From the NCBI GenBank assembly GCA_030348875.1, contig JAUCEP010000002.1:3055001-3119000 (forward strand): 64,000 nt of DNA, in the 5' to 3' direction. The notes beneath the pieces were generated by a model. It made no database searches. It was not told the DNA's origin and saw only the letters and a list, made by a program, of their open reading frames with translations. The stretch's first letter is position 1. Every line of letters starts with the position of its first letter. Source of the DNA: Ureibacillus composti (GTDB lineage Bacteria > Bacillota > Bacilli > Bacillales_A > Planococcaceae). This document shows positions 43,527 to 53,867 of this stretch, in pieces. A program made the translations under genes and the position numbers.

Positions 43527-44186
43527 TTAATTATTAAGGTCGAAGCGTTGACCCTTTTTTAAATAGAATAGATATTCAGCAATATTTGTTGCTAAATCAG
43601 CACAACGCTCAATAAAGCGACAAATAAATGCTAAATTAGTTATTTGCGAAATATTTTCAGGTCGAACACTACTTAACTTCATTAATTGCGTAATCATACT
43701 TCCGTACATTTCATCAATTTGATCATCAAAATCAGCTACTTCTTTTGCTTTTGTTGTGTTTTCTTCAACAAAAGCTTCAACAACTTGATTTAACATTGCA
43801 GAAGTTTTTAAAAACATATCCTCAATTAACTCTACTGAAGTTATAAAATTTGCATCACCTATACGAATCGTCTCTTTTGCAATATTTACTGCATAATCAC
43901 CAACACGTTCCATATCTGATGCTGCTTTTAGTAAAACAACTAATCGTCGTAAGTCCTTTGCAACTGGTTGTTGTCTCGTCATAATTAAAATCACTCGATC
44001 ATTTATTAGTTCTTCTAAGTGATTTATTTCAGTGTCTTTATTAATAATTTCACGTGCTAATTTTATATCTTTATCAATGAACGACTTAAATGTAAGATCT
44101 AGTTGACTTATGCTTAATTTACAAAGTTTTATTAATTCATTTTGAACATCTTCAATATCATGTTCATAACGACCACGAACTCCCAT
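43527..44186 (-). CDS. phoU: phosphate transport regulator PhoU
   Basis: The 219-residue all-helical protein has two PhoU repeats, with metal-binding motifs DKDTEINHLEE-like (KDTEINHLEELIND) and DFDDQIDEMYG. It links PstSCAB activity to the PhoR-PhoP system. It is the last gene of pstS-pstC-pstA-pstB-phoU, 15 bp after pstB. Confidence 0.92.
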   Translation of the reverse strand: MGVRGRYEHDIEDVQNELIKLCKLSISQLDLTFKSFIDKDIKLAREIINKDTEINHLEELINDRVILIMTRQQPVAKDLRRLVVLLKAASDMERVGDYAVNIAKETIRIGDANFITSVELIEDMFLKTSAMLNQVVEAFVEENTTKAKEVADFDDQIDEMYGSMITQLMKLSSVRPENISQITNLAFICRFIERCADLATNIAEYLFYLKKGQRFDLNN

Positions 44187-44201
44187 GTCCTTCCTCCCCC
44201 C

Positions 44202-45053
44202 TTAACCGAATCGACCTGAAATATAATCCTCTGTTCTTTGATCAGTTGGAGTTGAGAATATTTTATCAGTATTGTCAAATTCAACCACTTCACCATTTAA
44301 GAAGAATGCAGTTTTGTCAGAAATACGAGCTGCTTGTTGCATATTGTGTGTAACGATAATAATAGAATATTTATCTTTTATTTCTTGAACAAGTTCTTCT
44401 ACTTTTAAAGTCGAAATTGGGTCAAGTGCAGATGTTGGCTCATCCATTAAAATAACATCTGGCTCAATTGCAAGACATCGAGCAATACAAATACGTTGTT
44501 GTTGACCACCGGATAGTCCATATGCATTTTGATTCAGACGATCTTTTACTTCATCCCAAATCGCGGCGCCGCGCAGTGATTTTTCTACGATTTCATCTAG
44601 AACTCTTTTATTTTTAATTCCATGGATTCTTGGTCCATATGCAATATTATCATAAATTGATTTAGGAAATGGATTAGGCTTTTGGAAGACCATCCCTACT
44701 TTTGTACGTAGTTCTTCAACTTCATAATTACCTTCAAAAATATTACGTCCACGGTAATTAATTTCACCATTTGTTTTTACGATAGGAACAAGCTCAACCA
44801 TTCGATTTAGAGCCTTGATATATGTGGATTTCCCACATCCAGATGGTCCGATAATAGCAGTAACTTCATTTTCTTTGATGTCTAAATTAATATCTTTTAA
44901 AGCATGATGATCTCCATACCAAAGATCGAAATTCTTTGATTGGAATACAGTATTTTTCGTTGTAATAATCTTTGTAGATGTTTCTTCACCGACATTTTTA
45001 GACGCCTTTATAGTAAACTTTTCAGTTTCATTATTGATCATTGTTTGTACCAA
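44202..45053 (-). CDS. pstB: phosphate ABC transporter ATP-binding protein
   Basis: The 283-residue ATPase has Walker [15 protein letters not shown] near residue 73, signature LSGGQQQR near 185 and Walker [13 protein letters not shown] near 205. The first 35 residues are an N-terminal extension beyond the usual start, rich in Lys, Glu and Thr. It energises phosphate uptake with PstA and PstC. Only one pstB is present, unlike B. subtilis, which has two. Confidence 0.95.
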   Translation of the reverse strand: MVQTMINNETEKFTIKASKNVGEETSTKIITTKNTVFQSKNFDLWYGDHHALKDINLDIKENEVTAIIGPSGCGKSTYIKALNRMVELVPIVKTNGEINYRGRNIFEGNYEVEELRTKVGMVFQKPNPFPKSIYDNIAYGPRIHGIKNKRVLDEIVEKSLRGAAIWDEVKDRLNQNAYGLSGGQQQRICIARCLAIEPDVILMDEPTSALDPISTLKVEELVQEIKDKYSIIIVTHNMQQAARISDKTAFFLNGEVVEFDNTDKIFSTPTDQRTEDYISGRFG

Positions 45054-45066
45054 CCTTTACACTTCC

Positions 45067-45945
45067 TTAATATCGTTTTTGGAATTTATTGCGAATAAAG
45101 ATTGCAATTGAGTTCATAACCACAAGCAATATCATTAAAACAATAATTCCGGCTGAAGAAACATATAAAAATTCTTCTTGAGGACGTTTTGCCCAATCAT
45201 ATATTTGCATTGGTAATGCGGTAAATTCACTTAGCAATCCTTCTGGTAAGAATTGTAGAATAACCGGAATACCAATAACAACTAACGGTGCTGTCTCTCC
45301 GATTGCACGGGATAACGCTAAAATACTACCTGTTAAAATACCTGGGATTGCAGCTGGTAAAACCACACGTGTAATGGTTTGCCATTTCGTTGCCCCCATT
45401 CCATAAGAAGCTTCACGTTGATCATTTGGTACTGCACGAATGGCTTCTTGTGCTGCAACGATAATTACAGGTAAAATTAATAAACTCATTGTAAAACCTG
45501 CAGCCAAGACACTTTTCCCTAATCCTAACATACGAACAAAAATTGTTAATCCAAGTAAACCAAATACAATTGATGGTACACCTGCAAGGTTAGAAATATT
45601 CGTACGAATAAAATCATTAAATTTATTCTGTTTTGCATACTCCTCTAAATAAATTGCTGTACCTACACCCAATATAATCGATACAGGTGCAACAACTGCC
45701 ATTAACCAAAGTGAACCGATTAAAGCAGCTTTAATACCTGCTTTTTCAGGGAACCGTGATGCAAAATTTGTTACGAAATCTACATTTAAATATCCTGCTC
45801 CTTGTGAAACGATTCGCACCAATAACACAACTAAACAAAGCAATGCAAAAAGTGTAGCAATTAGGAATAACGATTTCCAAAGTTTGTTGAACTTTAAACG
45901 AGACTTCATACGCTTCATAACAACAGTTTCATCAATGTACTTCAT
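45067..45945 (-). CDS. pstA: phosphate ABC transporter permease PstA
   Basis: The 292-residue membrane protein has six spans and the cytoplasmic EAA loop EAIRAVPNDQREASYGMGATKWQ (seen in two parts: EAIRAVPNDQREASYGMGA and TKWQTITRVVLP). It begins MKYIDETVVMKRMK. It pairs with PstC to form the phosphate channel and starts 2 bp after the pstC stop. Confidence 0.94.
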   Translation of the reverse strand: MKYIDETVVMKRMKSRLKFNKLWKSLFLIATLFALLCLVVLLVRIVSQGAGYLNVDFVTNFASRFPEKAGIKAALIGSLWLMAVVAPVSIILGVGTAIYLEEYAKQNKFNDFIRTNISNLAGVPSIVFGLLGLTIFVRMLGLGKSVLAAGFTMSLLILPVIIVAAQEAIRAVPNDQREASYGMGATKWQTITRVVLPAAIPGILTGSILALSRAIGETAPLVVIGIPVILQFLPEGLLSEFTALPMQIYDWAKRPQEEFLYVSSAGIIVLMILLVVMNSIAIFIRNKFQKRY

Positions 45946-45947
45946 CG

Positions 45948-46895
45948 TTAATACTCCTCTCTGAAGCGTTTTGAAATATAGTGTGCTAATAAATTCATAA
46001 TTAATGTGAATATAAATAATGTGAACCCGACAGCATAAATTGAGTAGTAAATTGTTGTACCATAACCAGCATCACCTGATGAAACTTGAACGATATACGC
46101 TGTCATAGTTTGGATAGAACCTGTTACATCTAAATTAAATGTTGGCGTTGCACCACCTGCAAGGGATACAATCATAGTTTCACCAATTGCACGTGATATT
46201 GCTAAAACAATAGATGAAATAATACCCGAAATTGCAGCTGGAAGAACTACTTTTAATGCTACTTCAAGTTTTGTTGCTCCTAATCCAAGAGCAGCTTCAC
46301 GTATAGAATTTGGAACAGAGCTCATTGCGTCTTCAGATAACGATGCGATCATGGGAATAATCATAATTCCTACTACAATACCTGGGCTAAGTGCGTTGAA
46401 TATTTTCAGTGACGGTATCAATTGTTGCAGAATTGGTGTAACAAATGTTAGAGCGAAGAAACCATAAACAATTGTAGGAACACCTGCTAACACCTCTAAT
46501 ATTGGTTTAATTACACGGCGTGCTTTATCTGATGCATATTCACTTAAATAAATTGCAGCTGCAATACCTAATGGTACAGCTACGATTATTGCGATGACTG
46601 TTACTTTTAAAGTACCTAAAATTAATGGTAATACACCGAATGTAGGATTATTTCCTGAGAATGGAAACCATTCTGTTCCGAATAAGTAATCTGTAATTGA
46701 TACTCTCTGAAAAAATTCAAAGGTCTCGAATATAAGAGTGAAAAGGATCCCAAAAGTTGTTAATACAGATACAACGGCAGTAAATAACAATAGTAATGGC
46801 ATCACTTTTTCAAGAACTTTTTTACCTTTCTTGTTTCGAGACTTCGCAATCAAATCTTGAACCGATTGCTCTTTCCCTAATCCTTGAGAAGCCAT
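45948..46895 (-). CDS. pstC: phosphate ABC transporter permease PstC
   Basis: The 315-residue membrane protein has six predicted spans and the EAA loop DAMSSVPNSIREAALGLGAT. A basic cytoplasmic N terminus (about 1-28) precedes the first span. It lies 81 bp after pstS. It forms the transmembrane pore with PstA. Confidence 0.94.
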   Translation of the reverse strand: MASQGLGKEQSVQDLIAKSRNKKGKKVLEKVMPLLLLFTAVVSVLTTFGILFTLIFETFEFFQRVSITDYLFGTEWFPFSGNNPTFGVLPLILGTLKVTVIAIIVAVPLGIAAAIYLSEYASDKARRVIKPILEVLAGVPTIVYGFFALTFVTPILQQLIPSLKIFNALSPGIVVGIMIIPMIASLSEDAMSSVPNSIREAALGLGATKLEVALKVVLPAAISGIISSIVLAISRAIGETMIVSLAGGATPTFNLDVTGSIQTMTAYIVQVSSGDAGYGTTIYYSIYAVGFTLFIFTLIMNLLAHYISKRFREEY

Positions 46896-46976
46896 AATGT
46901 AAATCTCCCTTCAATATACGTGAGAAAATGTGTGGGCTAGATTTTACCCACACATTATTTTAAAAATCTAGTAAAA

Positions 46977-47948
46977 TTATTTTAAGCCTTCTAAAGTTGA
47001 TAAACCTGTTTCATAATCAGCATCTTGTAATTTAACATAACCAACAGCTTCAGCCATTGCACCAGCGTTTTCTAATGTATATTTCATGAAATCATAGAAA
47101 GCTTCGTTTTCTTTTACTGCATCATTTTTTGCATATACGAATAATGGACGTGAAAGTGGTGTGTATTCTCCAGATTCAATTGTTTCGTTATTTGGTTCTA
47201 CTCCATCAACTGTTACAGCTTGTAATTTGTCTGTGTTTTCTAAGTAGTATGCAAAACCGAAGAATCCGATTGCATTTTTATCTCCAGCAACACCTTGTAC
47301 TAATACGTTATCATCTTCAGATAATGTAGCGTTTTTCACTAAGTCAGCTCCATCTAAAATTACTTCATCAAAGTAATCAAAAGTACCTGAGTCAGTACCT
47401 GGAGAGTAGAATACGATTTCTTCTGCTGGCCAAGATGGGTCAATATCAGACCATTTTTTAGTTGTGCCATCTTCAATCCAAAGTTGTTTCAATTGATCAA
47501 CTGTTAAATCTTTAGCCCAATTATTTTCTGGGTTAATAACAACTGTTAAACCATCATTTGCAATTTTGAATTCTGTATATTCAATACCAGCTTCTTCTAA
47601 AGCAGCTTTTTCTTCATCTTTAATTGGACGTGATGCGTTTGAGAAATCAGTTTCATCTGCGATGAACTTTTCAAAACCACCGCCTGTACCTGAAACACCT
47701 ACTGATACTTTAACATCAGGTTGTACTCCACTATATTCTTCTACAAGTGCTTCTGTAATTGGCGCAACTGTTGATGAACCGTCACCATTTACTGTTCCTG
47801 TTAATTGCGCATCTCCTTGATCTGCAGTTTCACCAGTAGTTTGTTCATTAGTTGCTGGTTCCTCTTCAGCTGTGTTTGAACCACAAGCTCCTAATAATAA
47901 TGCTGAGCCTAACGCGGCTGTCATTGTTAAGTACTTCCACTTTTTCAT
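46977..47948 (-). CDS. pstS: phosphate-binding lipoprotein PstS
   Basis: The 323-residue product has a lipoprotein signal with lipobox LLGAC (Cys near residue 22), then a Glu/Thr-rich linker and a periplasmic-binding fold. Phosphate-contact blocks are GDGSSTVAPITEAL, GVSGTGGGFEKF and SPGTDSGTFDYF. It captures phosphate outside the membrane for PstCA. A PhoP box precedes it. Confidence 0.95.
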   Translation of the reverse strand: MKKWKYLTMTAALGSALLLGACGSNTAEEEPATNEQTTGETADQGDAQLTGTVNGDGSSTVAPITEALVEEYSGVQPDVKVSVGVSGTGGGFEKFIADETDFSNASRPIKDEEKAALEEAGIEYTEFKIANDGLTVVINPENNWAKDLTVDQLKQLWIEDGTTKKWSDIDPSWPAEEIVFYSPGTDSGTFDYFDEVILDGADLVKNATLSEDDNVLVQGVAGDKNAIGFFGFAYYLENTDKLQAVTVDGVEPNNETIESGEYTPLSRPLFVYAKNDAVKENEAFYDFMKYTLENAGAMAEAVGYVKLQDADYETGLSTLEGLK

Positions 47949-48022
47949 CTCTTATTTCCTCCATCAATTTCATAGTAAGTTTGTCTTACAGATTTCACTA
48001 TAAAGGTGTATTGTTGATGTTA

Positions 48023-48050
48023 TATAAACGAATTGTAAAGAGATTGTAAA
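48023..48050 (-). promoter_or_regulatory. PhoP box upstream of pstS
   Basis: On the minus strand TTTACA (48050-48045), TTTACA (48039-48034) and TTTATA (48028-48023) recur at exactly 11 bp, matching the direct-repeat TT(A/C/T)ACA half-sites bound by phosphorylated PhoP. They lie about 75-100 bp before the pstS start. Confidence 0.85.
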
Positions 48051-48221
48051 TCAATGTCGAAAAATAGAATAAAATTTCAATTATTCGTTAAAACTTTAGC
48101 TATGAACATTAAGCAAAACTATATAAATACTAGAATTAATTATTAATCACCTATTTTCCTTACTTAAATTTCCCCTTAATGAGTAACCAATAGAATTATT
48201 AATACCTTCAATCAATAAATA

Positions 48222-48268
48222 GAAAAAGACCCAATAGTATGCAATTGCAAACTATCGAGTCTTTTTTC
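48222..48268 (-). terminator. terminator of pbpA
   Basis: AAAAAGACCCAATAGT/ACTATCGAGTCTTTTTT imperfect hairpin with T tract just past the pbpA stop codon. Confidence 0.75.
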
Positions 48269-48270
48269 CA

Positions 48271-50481
48271 TTAATTTACTGTTTGTTCAACAGTGTTTTC
48301 ATCAATTTTCTCATCTGTAGTTGGCGGAAGGATCTTTTGTTCCACCGAGCTTTCGGATACTCCGTTTTCAGCGTATTTCTCTTTTAATTTAAAATAAACA
48401 TCCAATATTTCACGCGCAATTTCATTATTTTGCGGTTGATAAATATCATAGTTTGTTGTTACCCATGGAATAAATACAGCGTATGCAACCTCTGGATTTT
48501 CAAAAGGAGCAAACCCAACATGAGTTAAATTGATTGTAGTAGTTCCATACTCCTCACGAAGTGGACCGTAATAAACCACTTCCGCAGTACCTGTTTTACC
48601 CGCTGCAGTGTATGGAGCATTTGCAAATTGTGCACGAGCAGAACCCTGGTTTCCAACATAAACTTGACGAAGTCCTTTTTTCACTTGATCTATTTCATCT
48701 TGACTATTAGAAATTCGATTCAAAATCTTTGGCGTTACTTCTTCCACAACTGGACCTAAAGTTTCACCATCTTCAGAAGGTTTTCGAATTTCTTTTAATA
48801 GTCTAGGTTGAACACGATATCCATTGTTCGCAATTGTTGAAATATATTGAGCAAGTTGCAGCGGAGTATACGTATCGAATTGTCCTATAGCAAAGTTCAA
48901 TATTTTACCAGGGTTATCAAGAATTCCTTGGTAACCTGAGAATTCACTAGGCAAATCTATACCAGTATTAACACCAAGTCCAAACTGTGCGTATCCATTG
49001 CGCATTCTTTGGAGCGTATCATCTTTTAACTTTAGACCCATATTGTATTGATATCTCGAACCACCAATCATCATAGCCACTTGGAACATATATGAGTTCG
49101 ATGAACGTTCGAGTGCTGTGACATCATTCATCGGAATAGCACCACTTCGGTTAAATATAGAACTTTTCGCGTCTGTACCTGCAAGTTTAATAGGCTGGTC
49201 AATTAAAGTAGTTCCTGGCTGGATTACTCCTTGAGAGTAACCCATTAACAATGTTGCAGCTTTAATTGTTGACCCTACTTCATATGCTGTAGTAAATGTT
49301 CCATATGAATAATCAACAACATATTGTTTACCTGTCTTAGGGTCTTTCTCAATCTTTTTCCCCACAACCGCTAGCAATTCTCCTGTTCTTGGATTCATCA
49401 TGACATAAAAGGCACGATCCAAAAGTTTTGAACTGCCATATTCATTCTTAAGCTCGAGTAACTTTTCTTCAACGATTCTTTCTGCTTCGGCTTGTAGTTC
49501 AGTATCAATTGTTGTAACTAAATCTTTCCCAGGTTCACCTTCATAAGTTGTTACGGTATCAACAACTTCACCTTGTCTATTCGTAATATTTTTTACTACT
49601 GATTTTTGTCCCTGTAATAGCTCCTCATATTGAGCTTCAAAATAACTCTCCCCTACACGATCATTCCTTGAATAATCACGCGCTAGATAAAAATCAAGCT
49701 TCGATTTCGGAATCCCTTTACTAGGGACAGTTGTTCTACCTAAAATTGAAAGGGACGATAATTTTACACGCTTCCAGTCTGTCGTTGTATTGACTCCTGG
49801 CAAATCGGATAATCTTTCAGAAACACGTGCAAATTCAGCAGCTGTTACATCCTCGCTTTTAATAATTTGCGGTGACAAACTATAGCCAGATACCATTTCA
49901 CGGTATATTGCTAAAACTTCTAAATCGAAATTAGTTAGTTCAGCCAATTCCTCTTCTGTTATTCGTTCTCTCACCAAGCGATCAATTTCTTTTTGAACTT
50001 CTTTTTCATCTTCAATCGTTGCCCGTAAGTTTGTTTCTTCTTTTTCTGAAACTTTATTGTATGCAGCTTCTTTATTTTTTAAGATCCAAAAATCAAGTTT
50101 ATCTCGATATGTGACCCGTTTAGTTGGCTGCTCTATTAACATTGCCAATTGTTCCGCAATATCGAGCATTTCTTCGGTTGTTGTTGATTGCATTTTTGTA
50201 TATGTAATAGCATTCTCAGGCTCATTATCAACTAACACACGACCATAGCGATCATAAATTCTACCTCTTGGTACACTTGTATTTACTGCAACTTCTTCCG
50301 TGCGTTCTAATGCTCGTACATAATTTTCCCCGTTTACAATTTGTAAATATCCTAGCCGGAATATTAATGCAGAAAATAGTATAAAGATTGAAAAGAAAAG
50401 GACGTTCATACGAAAAGATAAGCTTGCTCGATACTTTGCTTTCACACTAGATGCACGATTCATTTTTTGCTTATTTCTCAC
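48271..50481 (-). CDS. pbpA: class B penicillin-binding protein (PBP2-type transpeptidase)
   Basis: The 736-residue protein has a cytoplasmic basic tail, one span (about 25-50) and an elongated pedestal domain. The transpeptidase motifs are STIK (active serine near residue 405), SSN near 455 and KTGTAEV near 635. It cross-links peptidoglycan during side-wall synthesis. The position upstream of pst matches B. subtilis pbpA. The C-terminal tail is rich in Glu and Thr. Confidence 0.92.
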   Translation of the reverse strand: MRNKQKMNRASSVKAKYRASLSFRMNVLFFSIFILFSALIFRLGYLQIVNGENYVRALERTEEVAVNTSVPRGRIYDRYGRVLVDNEPENAITYTKMQSTTTEEMLDIAEQLAMLIEQPTKRVTYRDKLDFWILKNKEAAYNKVSEKEETNLRATIEDEKEVQKEIDRLVRERITEEELAELTNFDLEVLAIYREMVSGYSLSPQIIKSEDVTAAEFARVSERLSDLPGVNTTTDWKRVKLSSLSILGRTTVPSKGIPKSKLDFYLARDYSRNDRVGESYFEAQYEELLQGQKSVVKNITNRQGEVVDTVTTYEGEPGKDLVTTIDTELQAEAERIVEEKLLELKNEYGSSKLLDRAFYVMMNPRTGELLAVVGKKIEKDPKTGKQYVVDYSYGTFTTAYEVGSTIKAATLLMGYSQGVIQPGTTLIDQPIKLAGTDAKSSIFNRSGAIPMNDVTALERSSNSYMFQVAMMIGGSRYQYNMGLKLKDDTLQRMRNGYAQFGLGVNTGIDLPSEFSGYQGILDNPGKILNFAIGQFDTYTPLQLAQYISTIANNGYRVQPRLLKEIRKPSEDGETLGPVVEEVTPKILNRISNSQDEIDQVKKGLRQVYVGNQGSARAQFANAPYTAAGKTGTAEVVYYGPLREEYGTTTINLTHVGFAPFENPEVAYAVFIPWVTTNYDIYQPQNNEIAREILDVYFKLKEKYAENGVSESSVEQKILPPTTDEKIDENTVEQTVN

Positions 50482-50929
50482 TGTAATCCCCCCTTCTAAA
50501 TTTTACTTATTTTGAACTATATAATGAAACACATACATTCTAGTATAACATTTCCTTAGTTAATAAAAAAGAACATAGACAAAGGAAACTACATGTTCTG
50601 TAACGGTAAAAAGCGTAAAAGGTTCCTATTCTTTCAACTATTAATTTACAAAGATTGTTAAGATCAATTTAGAATACTAAATTCATATTCTCTAGCGTTA
50701 GAGTTTACATTTGTTCTATGTCCAAAGTAGATGTGAAAATTTTTATTAAACATGTTGGCCTATCTTCAATACATTATTATTAAACTTACCACATTAACTA
50801 CTATCGATGCATTACTACATAGAAAGGCCAAATTAAAGTAAGCAGGGAAATTTATTAAGAGGTAGTATAAATTTAATAGTTATTTACGTAATAAAGAGGT
50901 GCCTCAATAAATAGAGACACCCCCTTTTT
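50482..50929. other. intergenic region
   Basis: No gene is seen. It holds the pbpA promoter side and, at 50893-50930, a terminator hairpin (GGTGTCTC/GAGGCACC on the minus strand) of the M48 protease gene. Confidence 0.6.
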
Positions 50930-52207
50930 TTATTTTTCTTCCAAATACTCAGCCACATTATTAATACGCTCAAGCATCGGTGGATGTGTATATCTAAACC
51001 ATTTTACAAGCGTTGGTGGATTTACTTCACTTAACCCTGCTTTCGTTAACTTCTGAAAACCGCTAACTGCTGCTTCTGGGTCCTGTACTAATTCCATTGC
51101 GAATTCATCTGCTCTTTGTTCTTGATATCTAGAAACGAAATTTGAAATAGGACTTGATACAAATAATAAAATGGACGATAAGAGTAAGATCAGTGGTAAA
51201 GAATGAATGCTTATTACATCCTTAATTTTTAGTACATGCCCAAACCTATTAATAATCCAAGGCATCATTTTTGAAATTAACCAAAGTCCCACCAGCATCA
51301 TCAGAACATATCCCGCTATCCCTATATAAATGTGCTTTTCAACATAATGCCCCATTTCATGCCCCATAATAAATAGGATTTCTTCTTCGTTTAATCGGTT
51401 TAATGTAGTATCCCATAAGACAATCCTCGAATTACTTCCGACACCCGTCACATAGGCATTAAGTGCATTGGTTTTTTCGGCCATATTTACTTCATAGACA
51501 TGATCTGAAGGAATATTGGCTTGCTCAGCAAGTTCTAGAATTTTAGTTTCTAGTTCTTTATTTGTTAGTGGATAAAACTCATTATATAACGGATCGATGA
51601 CAACAGGTTGGATAAACATGATGAAAATTGAAAACGGTATTGTTAGTAACCATGCAGGAATCCACCACTTCTTAGGGCTCTTATTAATTAGCCAGTATAA
51701 AACAGTTACAACTAATACTGTAATAACAAAGTTGACCCAAAAGTCTATTACGTTATCCCTCATCCAAGATGAAAATGATTGTGTACTGATGCCATAACTT
51801 TTACTTAAATTGTATCGATAATAATCTAATGGGAAAAACACAATGAATGTTAATATCGAAAGTAAAAATAAATAGATAGCATTTTTTACAATCTTCCATT
51901 TCATTTCGAAATCTGACCACTTTTCTAATAGTAAAGATGCACCTGAAATGAGAACAAATAAATACATTAACCATTCAAATGGTGTCGCTACAAAAAATAA
52001 GAAGTTCCTTATTTTCGCATAATCCTCACTTAATAGAAGTTCTTTTTTTGTCATGAACGTTGCTGGATCTGCTACAGTTCCTTGTAATGCAGCTGGTATT
52101 CCACCGTCATTTCCATAAAAAATGTAAAAATACATTGCTAATGCATATAAACCAAATAATAACAGGAGCGCTATTCCCCATTTTTTAACCACAACATCCC
52201 ACCTCAA
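50930..52207 (-). CDS. M48-family membrane zinc metalloprotease (Ste24-type)
   Basis: The 425-residue protein has several spans, the zinc motif FIMGHEMGHYVEKH near residue 283 and the third ligand in QEQRADEFAMEL near 360. Length and layout fit CAAX prenyl protease 1-like enzymes such as B. subtilis YhfN. In bacteria these probably act in membrane protein quality control. It is monocistronic, with its own terminator. Confidence 0.9.
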   Translation of the reverse strand: MRWDVVVKKWGIALLLLFGLYALAMYFYIFYGNDGGIPAALQGTVADPATFMTKKELLLSEDYAKIRNFLFFVATPFEWLMYLFVLISGASLLLEKWSDFEMKWKIVKNAIYLFLLSILTFIVFFPLDYYRYNLSKSYGISTQSFSSWMRDNVIDFWVNFVITVLVVTVLYWLINKSPKKWWIPAWLLTIPFSIFIMFIQPVVIDPLYNEFYPLTNKELETKILELAEQANIPSDHVYEVNMAEKTNALNAYVTGVGSNSRIVLWDTTLNRLNEEEILFIMGHEMGHYVEKHIYIGIAGYVLMMLVGLWLISKMMPWIINRFGHVLKIKDVISIHSLPLILLLSSILLFVSSPISNFVSRYQEQRADEFAMELVQDPEAAVSGFQKLTKAGLSEVNPPTLVKWFRYTHPPMLERINNVAEYLEEK

Positions 52208-52640
52208 TAAATCCTTTTTATAACAGTGTAATCAAAAATGGACAAGATAGAACTACTTTTCCTTCGTATTCAAACACTTAAATTAAAAGAGGAGACTGTG
52301 ATTTATTGTCCCCTCTGTCATAATTGTTATAATAGTTTTTTGTTCTAAAATTCCTTTAAACTTTTGCGGATTGTCTAAGCGAATTGCAACTTATTAATAT
52401 ATTTTTTCATCCCCATTAACAATGTTTGTTTCCTTATTTTTAAGGATGCCCATTGGAAAAACCTCTTCTAAATCTCTTGCAACAAAATTAAGTGTATCCT
52501 TGCCATGTTTTCGCTTTAGAATTTGTTGACCTAACACAGACTCCTTGACCTAACTCCAGTAAAATTCAATTCTTTTCATTATACATATTGATTAAAAGAC
52601 TCATTTTTCATCAAATTAGAGTGGGTTAAGTTGAATTAAA
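52208..52640. other. intergenic region with a possible gene remnant
   Basis: A coherent minus-strand frame of about 48 codons (52394-52537), containing KRKHGKDTLNFVARDLEEV, ends in TAA but has no good start (GTG only 3 nt from AAGGAG). It may be a decayed 3' fragment. Nothing else is recognised. Confidence 0.35.
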
Positions 52641-53741
52641 TTATCCCCAAACCTCTTCTGCAATCTCTTTAATAAGAGAGAGTTTTTGCCACTGGTTGTC
52701 TTCCTCTAGAATATTACCATCTTCAGTAGAAGAGAAACCACATTGTGGACTTAAGCAAAGTTGATCCAGCGATACATACTGTGCAGCTTCGTGAATACGT
52801 GTTTTAATTGATTCTTTATCCTCTAACTCTCCAAATTTAGAAGTAACTAAACCAAGTACTACCTTTAAATCTGGACGATTTACATATTTCAATGGTTCGA
52901 AGCTACCAGAGCGTTCATCATCAAACTCTAAGAATAAACCATCAACATTAAGACCACCAAAAATAACTTTTGCCGCAAAATCATAACCACCACTTGAATG
53001 GAAAGTTGATTTATAGTTTCCACGGCAAATGTGCATTGTTATTGTCATATCTGCTGGTTTATTTTTAATTGACTCATTGATCACATATTGTAATGTATCC
53101 ATGAATTTTTTAGGATCTTTACCCTCAGAAACAAGTTTAGCACGAGTTTCATCAGAGAATAAACTAGCCCAGGCCGTATCATCTAATTGTAGGTAACGGC
53201 ACCCTAAATCATAAAATGATTGAATTCCCTTTTGATAAGCTATAATTGTATCTTCAATTAGTTCTTCTTCTGTTGCATAAATTTCAGTATTTTTATCCGC
53301 ACGTGCATGTAGCATATTGGGACTTGGGATCGTAAATTTAACTGTAGATTCGCCAGCATGTTCTTTTACAAATTTAAAATGATCTAAAAATGGATGATGG
53401 CCAAAGTCAATTTTTCCAACAACACGAATCCCTTCTTTACGAGTCTCTAAGTTATGGAAATTTAAGCCATGTTCTTTTTCATAGTATTCCATCCCTTCAA
53501 GTCCACCTAAGAAATCAAAGTGCCACCAGCTCCGACGAAATTCACCATCCGTAATTGATAAAACACCGATTTCTTTTTGTTTTTCGATTAAACGAATAAT
53601 TTCTTCGTCTTCTACTTTTTTCAATTCAGCATATGTAATTTCGTTCTTTTGGAATTTTGAACGAGCTTCTTTTAATACTTTTGGTCGTAAAAAACTTCCT
53701 ACATGGTCATAACGAAAAGGCGCCTTAATTGTTTTTGTCAT
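52641..53741 (-). CDS. MetE C-terminal-like methyltransferase (YxjG/YxjH family)
   Basis: The 366-residue protein equals the catalytic half of cobalamin-independent methionine synthase. The zinc ligands are visible: His and Cys in MHICRGNYKS near residue 235, Glu in FLEFDDERSG, and Cys in LCLSPQCGFSS near 340. It probably transfers methyl groups to homocysteine or a related thiol. I see no S-box or T-box in the leader, although B. subtilis homologues are S-box controlled. Confidence 0.88.
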   Translation of the reverse strand: MTKTIKAPFRYDHVGSFLRPKVLKEARSKFQKNEITYAELKKVEDEEIIRLIEKQKEIGVLSITDGEFRRSWWHFDFLGGLEGMEYYEKEHGLNFHNLETRKEGIRVVGKIDFGHHPFLDHFKFVKEHAGESTVKFTIPSPNMLHARADKNTEIYATEEELIEDTIIAYQKGIQSFYDLGCRYLQLDDTAWASLFSDETRAKLVSEGKDPKKFMDTLQYVINESIKNKPADMTITMHICRGNYKSTFHSSGGYDFAAKVIFGGLNVDGLFLEFDDERSGSFEPLKYVNRPDLKVVLGLVTSKFGELEDKESIKTRIHEAAQYVSLDQLCLSPQCGFSSTEDGNILEEDNQWQKLSLIKEIAEEVWG

Positions 53742-53867
53742 CTACTCTACTCCCTTTTTAAAGCAATCCAAGAATATTATTCTTGTATAACTATTTTTAC
53801 CTACTATACAAATTAATATATCACATATTTTGAAAAAGCAGAGTAACTCCCAACCTTTACTACAAAT

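Noticed and set aside
53742-53867. S-box or T-box leader for the MetE-like gene
   Set aside because: The upstream interval is too short and shows neither the T-box sequence nor S-box core helices.
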